Source of the DNA: Limnohabitans sp. DM1
GTDB taxonomy: Bacteria; Pseudomonadota; Gammaproteobacteria; Burkholderiales; Burkholderiaceae_C
Assembly (NCBI RefSeq): GCF_001269385.1
Contig: NZ_CXOO01000011.1
Coordinates: forward strand, 186,001-250,000
DNA length: 64,000 nucleotides
Direction: 5' to 3'
The notes under the pieces were generated by a model that worked only from the letters and a program-made list of their open reading frames with translations, was not told where the DNA came from and did no database searches. This document shows positions 1 through 8,777 of the stretch, piece by piece. Within the stretch, counting starts at the first letter, position 1, and every line of letters begins with the position of its first letter. The position numbers were made by a program, and so were the translations under genes.

Positions 1-62
1 TGCGTTACCGAAAGTGGGTTTGAACACTCAAACCCCAACCACACCCAAGGCACAAGCCCATG

Positions 63-94
63 AAAAAGCCCGATGAACATCGCGTTGATCGGGC
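63..94 (-). terminator. rho-independent terminator for the binding-protein gene
   Basis: Read on the minus strand, GCCCGAT and ATCGGGC form a 7-bp stem with a short inner AAC/GTT pairing, followed directly by TTTTT (the A-run at 63-67). It lies about 120 bases past the stop of the gene at 215-1447. The rest of the first 214 bases shows no gene. Confidence 0.6.
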
Positions 95-214
95 CTGAAC
101 CCTCTCGACTTGTGCAGCACAGAACCACAGGCTCTGCGCTGCGCAAGACTGGCCGCCAAACCCTGAGCGCCCCAGACGGGACGCTCACAGGTCGGTAGCG
201 GCAGGGGTGTCGCC

Positions 215-1447
215 TCAGCCTGGACGCTTCATCTGGCAGCTGGTGGGCGTGCTGGAGACGTAAGACGGGAATTCCTTGACCGGGGCCAAGGTCATGCCTG
301 TGTTTTCGGGGCTGTATGGGAACTTCTTGTCGGCCTTTTGCCAGACTGTCATCCACAGCGGCTGCTGCAGCTGGTGGTCGGCTTTGCGGATTTCCACGTC
401 ACCGTGGTAGCTCTTGAACTTCAGGCCCGACAGGGCGGCGGCCACTTTGACCGGATCGGTCGACTTGGCCTTGGCCATGGCTTCACCCAAGGCGCTGTAG
501 ATCGAGATCACAGAGCCGGTGTAGAAGTCGTCGTTGAACTTTGTTTTGAACTCGGCCATCCACTTGCCCATGTCGCCCCCCATGTTGTAGTGGTTGTACG
601 AAATCTGGAATACGCGGCCCGCCCCCCCCTGACCCAAGGCCGTGGGCGTGCCCGTGACGCCTGTGTAGTAGGTGTAGAACTTGCCGTTGTAGCCGCCTTC
701 GTTGGCCGCCTTGACCAGCAGCGCCAAGTCAGACCCCCAGTTGCCGGTGATCACGGTGTCGGCACCCGAGGCCTTGATCTTGGCAATGTAGGGCGAGAAG
801 TCGCGGACTTGGGCCAGTGGGTGCAGGTCTTCACCCACGATTTGCACACCCGGCATCTTGCGTGCGATGTTTTCCTTGGCGAACTTGACGACCTGGTGAC
901 CGTGTGAATAGTTCTGATTGAACAAGTACACCTTCTTGATGTCCTTGTCGTCCTTCATGAAGGTGGTCATGGCCTCGATCTTCATCGAGGTGTCGGCGTC
1001 AAAGCGGAAGTGCCAGAAACTGCACTTGCTGTTGGTGAAGTCCGGGTCCACCGCGGAGTGGTTCAGGAAAATGATTTCCTTGCCGGGGTTGCGCTCGTTG
1101 TGCTTGTTCACGGCCTCAATCAGGGCGCCAGCCACGGAGGAGCCGTTGCCTTGGGTGATGTAACGCACGCCTTGGTCCATGGCGGCTTTGAGGGCGTTCA
1201 GGCTTTCAGCGGGGCTCAATTTGTTGTCAATGCCAATCACCTCGAATTTGACGCCAGCGGGGTTGGTTTTGCTGAATTTTTCAGCGAAGAACTGAAAGCT
1301 CTTGAGCTGGTTGCTGCCCACAGGCGCCATCAGGCCGGACAGCGGATCGATCCAGGCGATTTTGACGGTCTCGCCCTTTTGCGCATAGGCGCCCAAGGAG
1401 CAAGCGGCCAAAGCGGCTGCGGCGATCAAACGGTGTGTGGTTTTCAT
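215..1447 (-). CDS. branched-chain amino-acid-type ABC transporter substrate-binding protein
   Basis: This 410-residue protein starts with a Sec signal peptide (MKTTHRLIAAAALAACSLGAYA, cleavage near AYA/Q). A type-1 periplasmic-binding fold of the LivK/Leu-Ile-Val-binding family follows; the opening IAWIDPLSGLMAPVG and the receptor-ligand region NWGSDLALLVKAANEGG are typical. It should capture a small organic solute in the periplasm and hand it to an ABC permease. No permease or ATPase gene is in the window, so the partners lie elsewhere. The start is supported by AGGAGACC ahead of the ATG. The next upstream gene on the same strand is an acyl-CoA ligase (start of the intergenic gap at 1448), so an aromatic or carboxylic acid ligand is possible, but the ligand cannot be read from the sequence. 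Confidence 0.88.
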   Translation of the reverse strand: MKTTHRLIAAAALAACSLGAYAQKGETVKIAWIDPLSGLMAPVGSNQLKSFQFFAEKFSKTNPAGVKFEVIGIDNKLSPAESLNALKAAMDQGVRYITQGNGSSVAGALIEAVNKHNERNPGKEIIFLNHSAVDPDFTNSKCSFWHFRFDADTSMKIEAMTTFMKDDKDIKKVYLFNQNYSHGHQVVKFAKENIARKMPGVQIVGEDLHPLAQVRDFSPYIAKIKASGADTVITGNWGSDLALLVKAANEGGYNGKFYTYYTGVTGTPTALGQGGAGRVFQISYNHYNMGGDMGKWMAEFKTKFNDDFYTGSVISIYSALGEAMAKAKSTDPVKVAAALSGLKFKSYHGDVEIRKADHQLQQPLWMTVWQKADKKFPYSPENTGMTLAPVKEFPSYVSSTPTSCQMKRPG

Positions 1448-1586
1448 TCAAGGTCTCCTGCGTTGTGAATCTGAACAAGGTCAGCGTAACCGCTGATGAA
1501 ACAAATGCGCTCGGGGTTTGCACCTAAGGCATATCACCCGCGCGACTTGCGCGGACCACTCGTGGGGTGTGAGGGCATGACGCGCA

Positions 1587-3215
1587 TCAAACGCCAGGCA
1601 GCACGTAGTCGGCCAATTGCTCGCGCAAACGGGTCTTGAGCATCTTGCCGGTGCCACCCAATGGAATGGCGTCGACAAAGACCACGTCGTCCGGAATCTG
1701 CCACTTCGCAGTCTTGCCTTCGTAAAAAGCGATCAGCTCTTCACGGCTGACTTCGGCGCCGGGTTTCTTGACCACGCACACAATCGGCCGCTCGTCCCAC
1801 TTGGGGTGGCGCATGCCAATGCAAGCGGCCATGGCCACTGCCGGGTGGGCCATGGCGATGTTTTCCACGTCGATCGAGCTGATCCACTCGCCGCCGGACT
1901 TGATCACGTCCTTGCTGCGGTCGGTGATCTGCATGAAGCCATCGGCGTCGATCGTGGCCACATCGCCGGTGGGGAACCAGCCGTCCACCAAGGGGTTGCC
2001 GCCTTCTTGCTTGTAATAGGACGCGATGACCCACGGGCCTTTGACCAGCAGGTCACCCGCCGCCTTGCCGTCGTGCGGCAAGGTTTGGCCTTGCGGGTCC
2101 ACGATCTTCATGTCGATGCCAAAAATGCAGCGGCCTTGCTTCATGCGCAGCTTCATTTGGGCATCGGCGGGCAAGCTCAGGTGCTTGTTTTTCAGGGTGC
2201 ACACCGTGCCCAGGGGGCTGAGCTCGGTCATGCCCCAAGCGTGCAGCACGTCCACGTTGTAGTTTTGACGGAAGGCGTCGATCATGGCCGGTGGGCAGGC
2301 CGAGCCGCCAATGACGGTGCGGTTCAGCGTGCTGAACTTCAGGCCCGCTGGGGCCATGTGGCCCAGGAGCATTTGCCACACGGTAGGTACACCCGCCGCA
2401 AAAGTCACGCCTTCGGCTTCGATCAGTTCGTAAACCGATTTGCCGTCGAGCGCGGGGCCTGGAAAGACCAACTTGGCCCCGGCCATGGCCGCGCTGTAAG
2501 GGATGCCCCAGGCGTTGACGTGGAACATGGGCACCACGGGCAAGATCGAATCCCGTGCCGAGATGCACATCGAGTCGGGCAAGGCGGCAGCGTAGGCGTG
2601 CAGCACGGTGGAGCGGTGGCTGTACAAAGCGCCTTTGGGGTTGCCGGTGGTGCCGCTGGTGTAGCACAGGCTGCAGGCGGTGTTTTCATCGAGCTGCGGC
2701 CAAGCGTAGGTGCTGGGCTGCTGGCCCATCCACGCCTCGTAGCTCACCAGGTTCGGGATGCCGGTATCGGCGGGCAGTTTGTCCGCGTCGCACAAAGCCA
2801 CATAGTGCGTGATGGTTTTGCAGTGTTTGTGGACGGCCTGCACCAGCGGCAAAAACGTCATGTCGAAGCACAGCACTTGGTCTTCGGCATGGTTGGCGAT
2901 CCAGGCCAGCTGCTCGGGGTGCAGGCGCGGGTTCATGGTGTGCAGCACGCGGCCCGAGCCGCTCACACCAAAGTACAGCTCCAGGTGGCGGTACCCGTTC
3001 CAGGCCAGGGTCGCGATGCGTGCGCCTTGCGGTACCTGCTGGGCATCGAGTGCGTTGGCCACTTGGCGCGAGCGGCGGGCCACATCGGCCCAGGCGTAAC
3101 GGTGGATGTCTCCCTCCACGCGGCGCGAGACGATCTCGCTGTCGCCGTGGTGTTTTTCAGCAAAGTCGATCAAAGAAGAAATCAGCAATGATTGCTGTTG
3201 CATCAATCCCAGCAT
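1587..3215 (-). CDS. acyl-CoA ligase (AMP-binding, fatty-acid/DmdB-like)
   Basis: A 542-residue member of the adenylate-forming superfamily that activates a carboxylic acid with ATP and joins it to coenzyme A. The P-loop-like motif [18 protein letters not shown] (about residue 175), the [10 protein letters not shown]5 motif and the YKQEGG...[12 protein letters not shown] hinge region are present. The C-terminal lysine loop [12 protein letters not shown] is also intact. Length and motifs fit the medium/long-chain ligases and the 3-methylmercaptopropionyl-CoA ligase (DmdB)-like group; the true substrate is not decidable. I chose the ATG at 3215 ([14 protein letters not shown]) because AGGAG sits just upstream; an in-frame extension to 3257 adds residues unlike the family. 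It precedes the binding-protein gene on the same strand with a 139-base gap. Confidence 0.85.
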   Translation of the reverse strand: MLGLMQQQSLLISSLIDFAEKHHGDSEIVSRRVEGDIHRYAWADVARRSRQVANALDAQQVPQGARIATLAWNGYRHLELYFGVSGSGRVLHTMNPRLHPEQLAWIANHAEDQVLCFDMTFLPLVQAVHKHCKTITHYVALCDADKLPADTGIPNLVSYEAWMGQQPSTYAWPQLDENTACSLCYTSGTTGNPKGALYSHRSTVLHAYAAALPDSMCISARDSILPVVPMFHVNAWGIPYSAAMAGAKLVFPGPALDGKSVYELIEAEGVTFAAGVPTVWQMLLGHMAPAGLKFSTLNRTVIGGSACPPAMIDAFRQNYNVDVLHAWGMTELSPLGTVCTLKNKHLSLPADAQMKLRMKQGRCIFGIDMKIVDPQGQTLPHDGKAAGDLLVKGPWVIASYYKQEGGNPLVDGWFPTGDVATIDADGFMQITDRSKDVIKSGGEWISSIDVENIAMAHPAVAMAACIGMRHPKWDERPIVCVVKKPGAEVSREELIAFYEGKTAKWQIPDDVVFVDAIPLGGTGKMLKTRLREQLADYVLPGV

Positions 3216-3338
3216 GGGGTGGTCTCCTGTCAAGGGGGTTGTTCTCAAACGGATCATTGTGCACCCGCATACCGGCGGGTTCGGGCCTAAAACCCGCCAA
3301 ACCCAGGGTGCTTGTCAAGGGCGTGACAATCAGCAACT

Positions 3339-4886
3339 ATGTCATCTGCCCCTTTGGAAACCCACGCCAGCTCCCCCCACGACTTGCCCGTGCTGAACTG
3401 GACCCACCGCCTGACCCAACTGGGCCCCCGTTTTTTCACCCCCCTGCAGCCCTCGCCCGTGGCCGCGCCGCGTTGGGCCGCCCGCAACGACGCCTTGCGC
3501 AACGAACTGGGCTGGCCTGGCGAGCTGTTTGACGACAACCACCTGCAAGCCTTCGCGGGCAACGCACTCATGGTCGGCTCCCAGCCGCTGGCCACGGTCT
3601 ACAGCGGCCACCAGTTTGGCCAATGGGCCGGGCAGCTGGGGGACGGGCGGGCCATTTGGCTGGGCGAAGCCCAATCAGCGCAAGGGCCGCAAGAGATTCA
3701 GCTCAAAGGCGCGGGCCGTACGCCCTACTCGCGCGGCGGCGATGGCCGGGCCGTGCTGCGCTCCAGCATCCGTGAGTATTTGTGCAGCGAAGCCATGCAC
3801 GGCCTGGGCATCCCCACCACCCGGGCGCTGTGCCTGGTGGCATCGCCCGAACCGGTGCGGCGCGAAACCCTCGAAAGCGCCGCCGTGGTGGCGCGGGTGG
3901 CGCCCAGCTTTTTGCGCTTTGGGCACTTCGAGCATTTTTCTGCCCAGGGCGACACCGACAGCCTGAGAACGCTGGCCGACCACGCGATACGCCACCACCT
4001 GCCCGAATGCAAGGAGCGCGCCGCGCTGTGGCAAGGCAATGTGTACGCGGCCTTGCTGGACGAGGTTCAGGAGCGCACCGCCCGGCTGCTGGCGCAATGG
4101 CAAGCGGTGGGCTTTTGCCACGGCGTGATGAACACCGACAACATGAGCCTCTTGGGCCTGACGATCGACTACGGCCCCTTCCAGTTCATGGACGGCTTTG
4201 ACCCCGGTCACATTTGCAACCACTCGGACCACCAAGGCCGCTACGCCTACGGACGCCAACCGAACGTGGCCTATTGGAATTTGTATTGCCTGGCGCAGGC
4301 GCTGACCCCCTTGATCGATGACCACGACATGACACTGCAGGTGCTGGAAGGCTACAAGAGCCAGTTTCCGCGCTTTCTGGGCGATGCGATGCGGGCCAAA
4401 CTGGGCCTGGTCGGCGACTTGGCCCCCGAGTCCGAACGCGAAGCCGACTGGACTTTGGTCGAAGACGTGATGCAGCTCATGGCGACCGAAAAAGTGGACT
4501 TCACCTTGTTTTGGCGGCAACTGAGTCAGGCGGTGGTGCAGCAGTCGCAGGCCAGCACCTTGACCGATGCGGGCTGGAGCGCTGTGACCGACTTGGTTCT
4601 GGACCGCCCTCGCCTGCTGGCTTGGTTGACGCGGTACACGGCTCGGACGGGTCAGGCCCATTTTTCGGCCATGGGCGATCAGATGCTGCGCACCAACCCC
4701 AAGTTTGTGCTGCGCAACCACCTGGCCGAGATCGCCATCCGCCAGGCCCAAGCGGGCGACTTCTCGGAAGTCGAGACCCTCTACAACTTGTTAAAGTCCC
4801 CCTTCGACGAGCATCCGGGCATGCAAGCCTATGCCGACCTGCCGCCCGACTGGGCGGGTCAACTGGAAATCAGCTGTTCATCATGA
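3339..4886 (+). CDS. selO: protein adenylyltransferase SelO (YdiU family)
   Basis: The protein has 515 residues, the usual SelO length. SelO is a pseudokinase-fold enzyme that transfers AMP from ATP, bound in flipped orientation, to Ser/Thr/Tyr of target proteins and is linked to redox stress. Visible marks are [19 protein letters not shown] (nucleotide-binding lysine and arginines, about residues 123-142), the catalytic-loop region [15 protein letters not shown] (about 260) and the metal-binding [14 protein letters not shown]. This copy ends in Cys-Ser-Ser just before the stop, and in many SelO proteins the third residue from the end is selenocysteine or cysteine; here it is Cys. The stop overlaps the msrB start by ATGA, so the two are translationally coupled, which fits a shared role in oxidative stress. 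Confidence 0.93.
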   Translation: MSSAPLETHASSPHDLPVLNWTHRLTQLGPRFFTPLQPSPVAAPRWAARNDALRNELGWPGELFDDNHLQAFAGNALMVGSQPLATVYSGHQFGQWAGQLGDGRAIWLGEAQSAQGPQEIQLKGAGRTPYSRGGDGRAVLRSSIREYLCSEAMHGLGIPTTRALCLVASPEPVRRETLESAAVVARVAPSFLRFGHFEHFSAQGDTDSLRTLADHAIRHHLPECKERAALWQGNVYAALLDEVQERTARLLAQWQAVGFCHGVMNTDNMSLLGLTIDYGPFQFMDGFDPGHICNHSDHQGRYAYGRQPNVAYWNLYCLAQALTPLIDDHDMTLQVLEGYKSQFPRFLGDAMRAKLGLVGDLAPESEREADWTLVEDVMQLMATEKVDFTLFWRQLSQAVVQQSQASTLTDAGWSAVTDLVLDRPRLLAWLTRYTARTGQAHFSAMGDQMLRTNPKFVLRNHLAEIAIRQAQAGDFSEVETLYNLLKSPFDEHPGMQAYADLPPDWAGQLEISCSS

Positions 4887-5290
4887 GCCAAATCACCAAA
4901 ACCGACCAAGAGTGGCGCGAGCTGCTGGCCGCCAAGGGCGCCGAGCCCGTGGCCTACGCTGTCACGCGCCAAGCCGCCACCGAGCGCCCGTTCACTGGAA
5001 AATACGAGGGCCACTGGGCCAACGGCATTTACCGCTGCATCTGCTGCGACGCCGAATTGTTCAAATCTGACACCAAATTCGACGCCGGCTGCGGCTGGCC
5101 CAGTTTCTCGCAGGCCTCGTCTGACGGGGCCATTGAAGAGCGCGTGGACACCAGCCACGGCATGCGCCGCGTAGAAACCGTGTGTGCCAAATGCGGCGCC
5201 CACCTGGGTCATGTGTTTGAAGACGGCCCCGCCCCCACGGGTCTGCGCTACTGCATGAACTCCGCTTCGTTAGACTTCGAAGCTTTGTGA
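4883..5290 (+). CDS. msrB: peptide-methionine (R)-S-oxide reductase MsrB
   Basis: A 135-residue cytosolic enzyme that reduces methionine-R-sulfoxide in proteins. Zinc is held by two CxxC pairs (Cys52/Cys55 and Cys101/Cys104). The conserved GCGWPSF motif is at about 69-75 and the catalytic cysteine is Cys124 in RYCMNSASL. The start at 4883 ([11 protein letters not shown]) is fixed by the 4-base ATGA overlap with selO; a longer reading frame runs upstream but only through selO in another frame. Coupling to selO suggests coexpression under oxidative stress. Confidence 0.95.
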   Translation: MSQITKTDQEWRELLAAKGAEPVAYAVTRQAATERPFTGKYEGHWANGIYRCICCDAELFKSDTKFDAGCGWPSFSQASSDGAIEERVDTSHGMRRVETVCAKCGAHLGHVFEDGPAPTGLRYCMNSASLDFEAL

Positions 5291-5316
5291 ACCCTTTCGC
5301 CTGTTGATTTAGGCGC

Positions 5317-5348
5317 TTGACACGTCCATTGCTCCCTTTTGCCAAAAT
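5317..5348 (+). promoter_or_regulatory. possible sigma-70 promoter for yciB-bolA
   Basis: A perfect TTGACA (5317-5322) lies 41 bases before yciB. The -10 is weak (CAAAAT at 5343-5348, spacing 20), so only the -35 is convincing. Confidence 0.3.
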
Positions 5349-5357
5349 CATGACCCC

Positions 5358-5897
5358 ATGAAATTTCTGCTCGACTTTTTTCCCATTGCACTGTTCTTCG
5401 GGGCCTACAAACTCGCCGACATCTACACCGCCACGGCCGTGCTGATGGCGGCCACGGTGCTGCAAACGGCCATCATTTACAAGATGGACAGCAAGCTGCA
5501 AACCATGCACAAGATCACGCTGGTGCTGGTGCTCGGCTTTGGCGCGTTGACACTGGGACTGCACGACGAGCGCTTCATCAAATGGAAGCCCACCTTGCTC
5601 TACACCGGTCTGGCTGTGGCTTTGGCTGTGGCCCACTTGTTTTTGAAAAAGAATTTCCTGCTCATGCTGCTGGGCCAGCAGTTGCAGTTGCCACCCCGGG
5701 TCTGGCACCGCATGAACGTGTCGTGGATGCTGTATTGCCTTTTCATGGCTGCCATCAACGCTTACGTGGCCCATTACTTCAGCACCGAAGACTGGGTCAA
5801 TTTCAAGCTGTGGGGTTACGTTTTCCCGCTGGTCTTCATCATCGGACAGGGCATTTACGTGGCCCGTCACTTGCCCAAGGACGATGCCTCATCATGA
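5358..5897 (+). CDS. yciB: inner-membrane septation protein A (YciB/IspZ)
   Basis: A 179-residue polytopic membrane protein opening with [20 protein letters not shown], the hallmark start of the YciB (IspZ/septation protein A) family. About five hydrophobic helices are visible, and the conserved segment [16 protein letters not shown] lies between helices. Family members affect cell-envelope synthesis and septation in enterobacteria; the biochemical role is not settled. The gene stands 67 bases after msrB and its stop overlaps the bolA start by ATGA, a pairing common in betaproteobacteria. Confidence 0.9.
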   Translation: MKFLLDFFPIALFFGAYKLADIYTATAVLMAATVLQTAIIYKMDSKLQTMHKITLVLVLGFGALTLGLHDERFIKWKPTLLYTGLAVALAVAHLFLKKNFLLMLLGQQLQLPPRVWHRMNVSWMLYCLFMAAINAYVAHYFSTEDWVNFKLWGYVFPLVFIIGQGIYVARHLPKDDASS

Positions 5898-6169
5898 CAA
5901 GTCCAAGCCCTGCCAGCGTGCGTGAACGCATCCACGCCAGATTGACCGAGCGGCTGCAACCCACCTCCTTGAATGTGATCGACGAAAGTGCCGCCCATGC
6001 GGGCCACGCGGGTGCCAGCACCAGTGGCGAAGGCAGCCATATCCGTGTGTGCATTGCTTCACCTTTGTTTACGTCCATCAGTCGCGTTCAGAGGCATCGG
6101 CTTGTGTATGATGCGCTGCAAGATTTCATCGACCAAGGCCTGCATGCCTTGGCCATCGAGCTGATCTGA
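5894..6169 (+). CDS. bolA: BolA-family protein
   Basis: A 91-residue single-domain BolA protein. The fold is recognised from [32 protein letters not shown], the class II KH-like strand [12 protein letters not shown] and the helix [14 protein letters not shown]. BolA proteins pair with monothiol glutaredoxins through a shared [2Fe-2S] cluster and can act in iron-sulfur handling and morphology control. The start at 5894 is set by the 4-base overlap with yciB. A strong terminator follows 4 bases after the stop, ending the yciB-bolA unit. Confidence 0.88.
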   Translation: MTSPSPASVRERIHARLTERLQPTSLNVIDESAAHAGHAGASTSGEGSHIRVCIASPLFTSISRVQRHRLVYDALQDFIDQGLHALAIELI

Positions 6170-6173
6170 AACC

Positions 6174-6204
6174 GGGCAGCCACCTGAAGTGGCCGCCCTT
6201 TTTT
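6174..6204 (+). terminator. rho-independent terminator after bolA
   Basis: The arms GGGC-A-GCCAC and GTGGC-C-GCCC pair around the loop CTGAA (one internal A/C mismatch) and are followed by TTTTTT (6199-6204). Confidence 0.85.
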
Positions 6205-6250
6205 GTACCCTTGTTTCATACCTGACAACAGAGTCCTTGAGGAAAAGACA

Positions 6251-7024
6251 ATGAAAAAGCAAATGCTCAGCGCCGCCGTTGTGGCCCTGATGGCTGTTCC
6301 CGCCCTGGCACAAAATATCGCTGTGGTGAACGGCAAGCCGGTGCCCTCTTCCCGCGTGGAAGTGCTCAAGCAGCAAGTGGAAGCCTCTGGCCGCCCCGTC
6401 ACGCCTGAAGTGCTGGCACAGATCAAGGAAGAACTGATCGCCCGCGAAGTCTTCATGCAAGAAGCCAAAAAGCGCGGTCTGGACGGCTCGGAGGAATTCA
6501 AAAACCAGATCGAGCTGGCACGTCAAACCATTCTGATCCGCCAGTTGTTTGCCGATTTCCAGAAGAAAAACCCGGTCACTGACGCAGACGTCAAGGCTGA
6601 ATACGACAAATTTGCCGCAGCCAACGGCGGCAAGGAATACCGTGCTCGCCACATCCTGGTGGAAAAAGAAGACGAAGCCAAAGCCCTGATTGCCGAGATC
6701 AAAAAAGGTGCCAAGTTTGAAGACCTGGCCAAAAAAGCCTCCAAAGACCCAGGCTCTGGTGCCAACGGTGGCGATCTGGACTGGGCAGCAGCAGGCAGCT
6801 ACGTGCCCGAGTTTTCCGGCGCCATGACCAAGCTGGAAAAAGGCCAGATGACCGAATCGCCCGTGAAGAGCCAGTTTGGCTTTCACATCATCCGCGTGGA
6901 CGATGTGCGCGAAGCCCAATTGCCCAAGTTGGAAGAAGTCAAGCCCCAGATTTCGCAGCAGCTGCAGCAGCAAAAATTGGCCAAGTTCCAGGAAGAATTG
7001 CGCAGCAAAGCCAAAATCCAGTGA
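6251..7024 (+). CDS. parvulin-type peptidyl-prolyl cis-trans isomerase, periplasmic
   Basis: A 257-residue exported foldase that catalyses cis-trans isomerisation of prolyl bonds in envelope proteins. A signal peptide (MKKQMLSAAVVALMAVPALA) is followed by a SurA-N-like helical segment (about 20-120). The parvulin domain follows at about 128-225 (ARHILVEKEDEAKAL, GGDLDWAAAGSYVPEF, SQFGFHIIRVDD). A Gln-rich C-terminal helix (QISQQLQQQKLAKFQ) ends the protein. Length and order match the betaproteobacterial PpiC/Cbf2-type proteins; it is much shorter than SurA and has one PPIase domain. I take the ATG at 6251, preceded by GAGGAAAAG; the frame is open upstream to 6203 but lacks a signal there. Confidence 0.88.
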   Translation: MKKQMLSAAVVALMAVPALAQNIAVVNGKPVPSSRVEVLKQQVEASGRPVTPEVLAQIKEELIAREVFMQEAKKRGLDGSEEFKNQIELARQTILIRQLFADFQKKNPVTDADVKAEYDKFAAANGGKEYRARHILVEKEDEAKALIAEIKKGAKFEDLAKKASKDPGSGANGGDLDWAAAGSYVPEFSGAMTKLEKGQMTESPVKSQFGFHIIRVDDVREAQLPKLEEVKPQISQQLQQQKLAKFQEELRSKAKIQ

Positions 7025-7046
7025 TCAGCGACTGGCGTCACTTTTG

Positions 7047-7070
7047 AAAGCCTCTTCGGAGGCTTTTTTT
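7047..7070 (+). terminator. rho-independent terminator after the parvulin gene
   Basis: AAAGCCTC and GAGGCTTT pair perfectly (8 bp) around a TTCG tetraloop at 7055-7058, followed by a T-run. Confidence 0.93.
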
Positions 7071-7125
7071 ATTTATTTAACAGTTTTGGTCATGTAAAAT
7101 TAATAAATATCACCAAAAGATCGCC

Positions 7126-8661
7126 ATGAACTTCGCTTTCAAACCCACATTTCAAACTCTCGCACTGGGCGGTCTGCTCGTTTTGGGTGCAGGTGTGACG
7201 CTGGCGCAAACACCCGCGCCCAAGAATACCGAGACCCCCATGCATGTTTTCGGTGCATCCAAACCGATTCAAAACCGCTACATCGTGGTGTTCACCAGCG
7301 ATGTGGCTGATCCTGCTCAGGAAGCACAAAGCATGGTCAGAGGCGGCAAAGGCACCTTGCACCATACGTTCAAGAACGCCATCAAAGGTTTTGCTGCGTC
7401 CATTCCGGCGGCTGCACTCCCGGGTTTACTGAACAACCCCCGCGTGGATTACATCGAGCAAGACCAGTCGGTGAGCCTGAACCAGGCCACGTCCCCTCAA
7501 AGCAGCGCCACCTGGGGTCTGGACCGCATTGACCAGGCCAGCTTGCCTCTGAACTCCCAATACAAGTTCAATGGCACAGGCGCCGCAACGACGGCCTTCA
7601 TCATTGACTCAGGCCTTCGCGCAGACCATGTCGATTTCACAGGCCGTGTACTGCCCGGCTACAACGTGGTGGCCGACGCCAATGGCACCAACGACTGCAA
7701 TGGCCACGGGACTCACGTCGCCGGCACAGTCGGAGGCAGCACCTGGGGTGTAGCCAAGTCGGTGAATCTGGTGCCTGTGCGTGTCCTTGACTGCGCAGGA
7801 TCGGGCACTTTGAGCGGCGTGGTGGCCGGCATTGACTGGGTCGCAGGCTCAACTTTGCGCCCCGCTGTCGCCAACATGTCCTTGGGCAGCGCCAAGTCCA
7901 GCACCGTCAACGCGGCTGTGGCTGGCGCCTACAACAAGGGCGTCACCATGGTCGTTGCTGCAGGCAACAACAACGCAGACGCTTGCAGCTACTCCCCATC
8001 CAGTGAACCCATGGCCATCACCGTGGGCGCCACCACCAACACCGATGCCCGTGCGTCCTATTCCAACTACGGCACTTGCCTCGATGTTTTTGCTCCCGGC
8101 ACCAACATCACATCCGCCTGGCACACCGGCAGCACGGCCAGCAACACCATCAGCGGCACCTCCATGGCCAGCCCACACGTCACAGGTGTGGCGGCGCTGG
8201 CCTTGCAAGCCAATCCCCTGGCGAGTCCGGCTCAGATAAGCAGCTTCATCACCAGCTATGCGACCCTGAACAAAGTCAGCACTGCAGGCACGGGTTCGCC
8301 AAATCGCCTGTTGTACTCACTGGCCAGCATCGTGCCCGCCCCTGCGCAAACCATCGCCATTCGTGGCTTGACGGGCAAGTCCAGCAAGTCTGGCACCAAC
8401 TGGAAAGCGCAAGTCACGGCCACCGTGCGTGATGTCAACTCCAGCGTCAACGTGGCCAACGCCACCGTGACGGGCAACTTTGCGCCCGGCGGCACACTCA
8501 GCTGCGTGACCGCCAGCACAGGCAGCTGCACATTGACCAGCGGCAGCATCAGCAAACTCAGCGTCAGCACCACCTTCACGGTGAGCAATGTGAGCGGCAC
8601 CAACATGGTTTATGACGCCTCGCAAAATACGGCGACACAACTCACCTTCAGCAAACCCTGA
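7126..8661 (+). CDS. secreted subtilisin-like serine protease (S8) with I9 propeptide
   Basis: A 511-residue exported protease. A signal peptide ends near residue 28 (GVTLAQ). An inhibitor-I9 propeptide (about 50-115, RYIVVFTSDV to DYIEQDQSV) is followed by an S8 domain (about 150-395). The triad is complete: Asp161 in AFIIDSGL, His194 in NGHGTHVAG and Ser346 in SGTSMASPHVTG, with the oxyanion Asn281 in VAAGNNN. This arrangement is the proteinase K/aqualysin group. About 110 C-terminal residues, Ser/Thr-rich and beta-like, follow the protease domain; such domains are often removed on secretion or help cross the outer membrane. The gene is monocistronic, with a terminator on each side. Confidence 0.93.
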   Translation: MNFAFKPTFQTLALGGLLVLGAGVTLAQTPAPKNTETPMHVFGASKPIQNRYIVVFTSDVADPAQEAQSMVRGGKGTLHHTFKNAIKGFAASIPAAALPGLLNNPRVDYIEQDQSVSLNQATSPQSSATWGLDRIDQASLPLNSQYKFNGTGAATTAFIIDSGLRADHVDFTGRVLPGYNVVADANGTNDCNGHGTHVAGTVGGSTWGVAKSVNLVPVRVLDCAGSGTLSGVVAGIDWVAGSTLRPAVANMSLGSAKSSTVNAAVAGAYNKGVTMVVAAGNNNADACSYSPSSEPMAITVGATTNTDARASYSNYGTCLDVFAPGTNITSAWHTGSTASNTISGTSMASPHVTGVAALALQANPLASPAQISSFITSYATLNKVSTAGTGSPNRLLYSLASIVPAPAQTIAIRGLTGKSSKSGTNWKAQVTATVRDVNSSVNVANATVTGNFAPGGTLSCVTASTGSCTLTSGSISKLSVSTTFTVSNVSGTNMVYDASQNTATQLTFSKP

Positions 8662-8686
8662 TATTCAGCGGGCTGAGATCTTCGTG

Positions 8687-8711
8687 AACGCGGCTCCCGC
8701 TGCGTTTTTTT
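8687..8711 (+). terminator. rho-independent terminator after the subtilase gene
   Basis: The 8-bp stem AACGCGGC/GCTGCGTT (one G-T pair) encloses the loop TCCC and is followed by TTTTT at 8707-8711. Confidence 0.8.
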
Positions 8712-8777
8712 GGGGTAGGCGGTCGAAGACGCTGCCCACAAGACAAGGCCGTCAGGCAAGCCAAGGATAATCAAGGC

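Noticed and set aside
1617..3191. 524-codon plus-strand open frame opposite the acyl-CoA ligase
   Set aside because: It is antisense to a gene with intact motifs and shows no family features.
3274..3298. GGCGGGTT/AACCCGCC hairpin between the acyl-CoA ligase and selO
   Set aside because: Both flanking genes are transcribed away from it, so it is not a terminator, and no T-run follows. It could be regulatory but nothing supports that.
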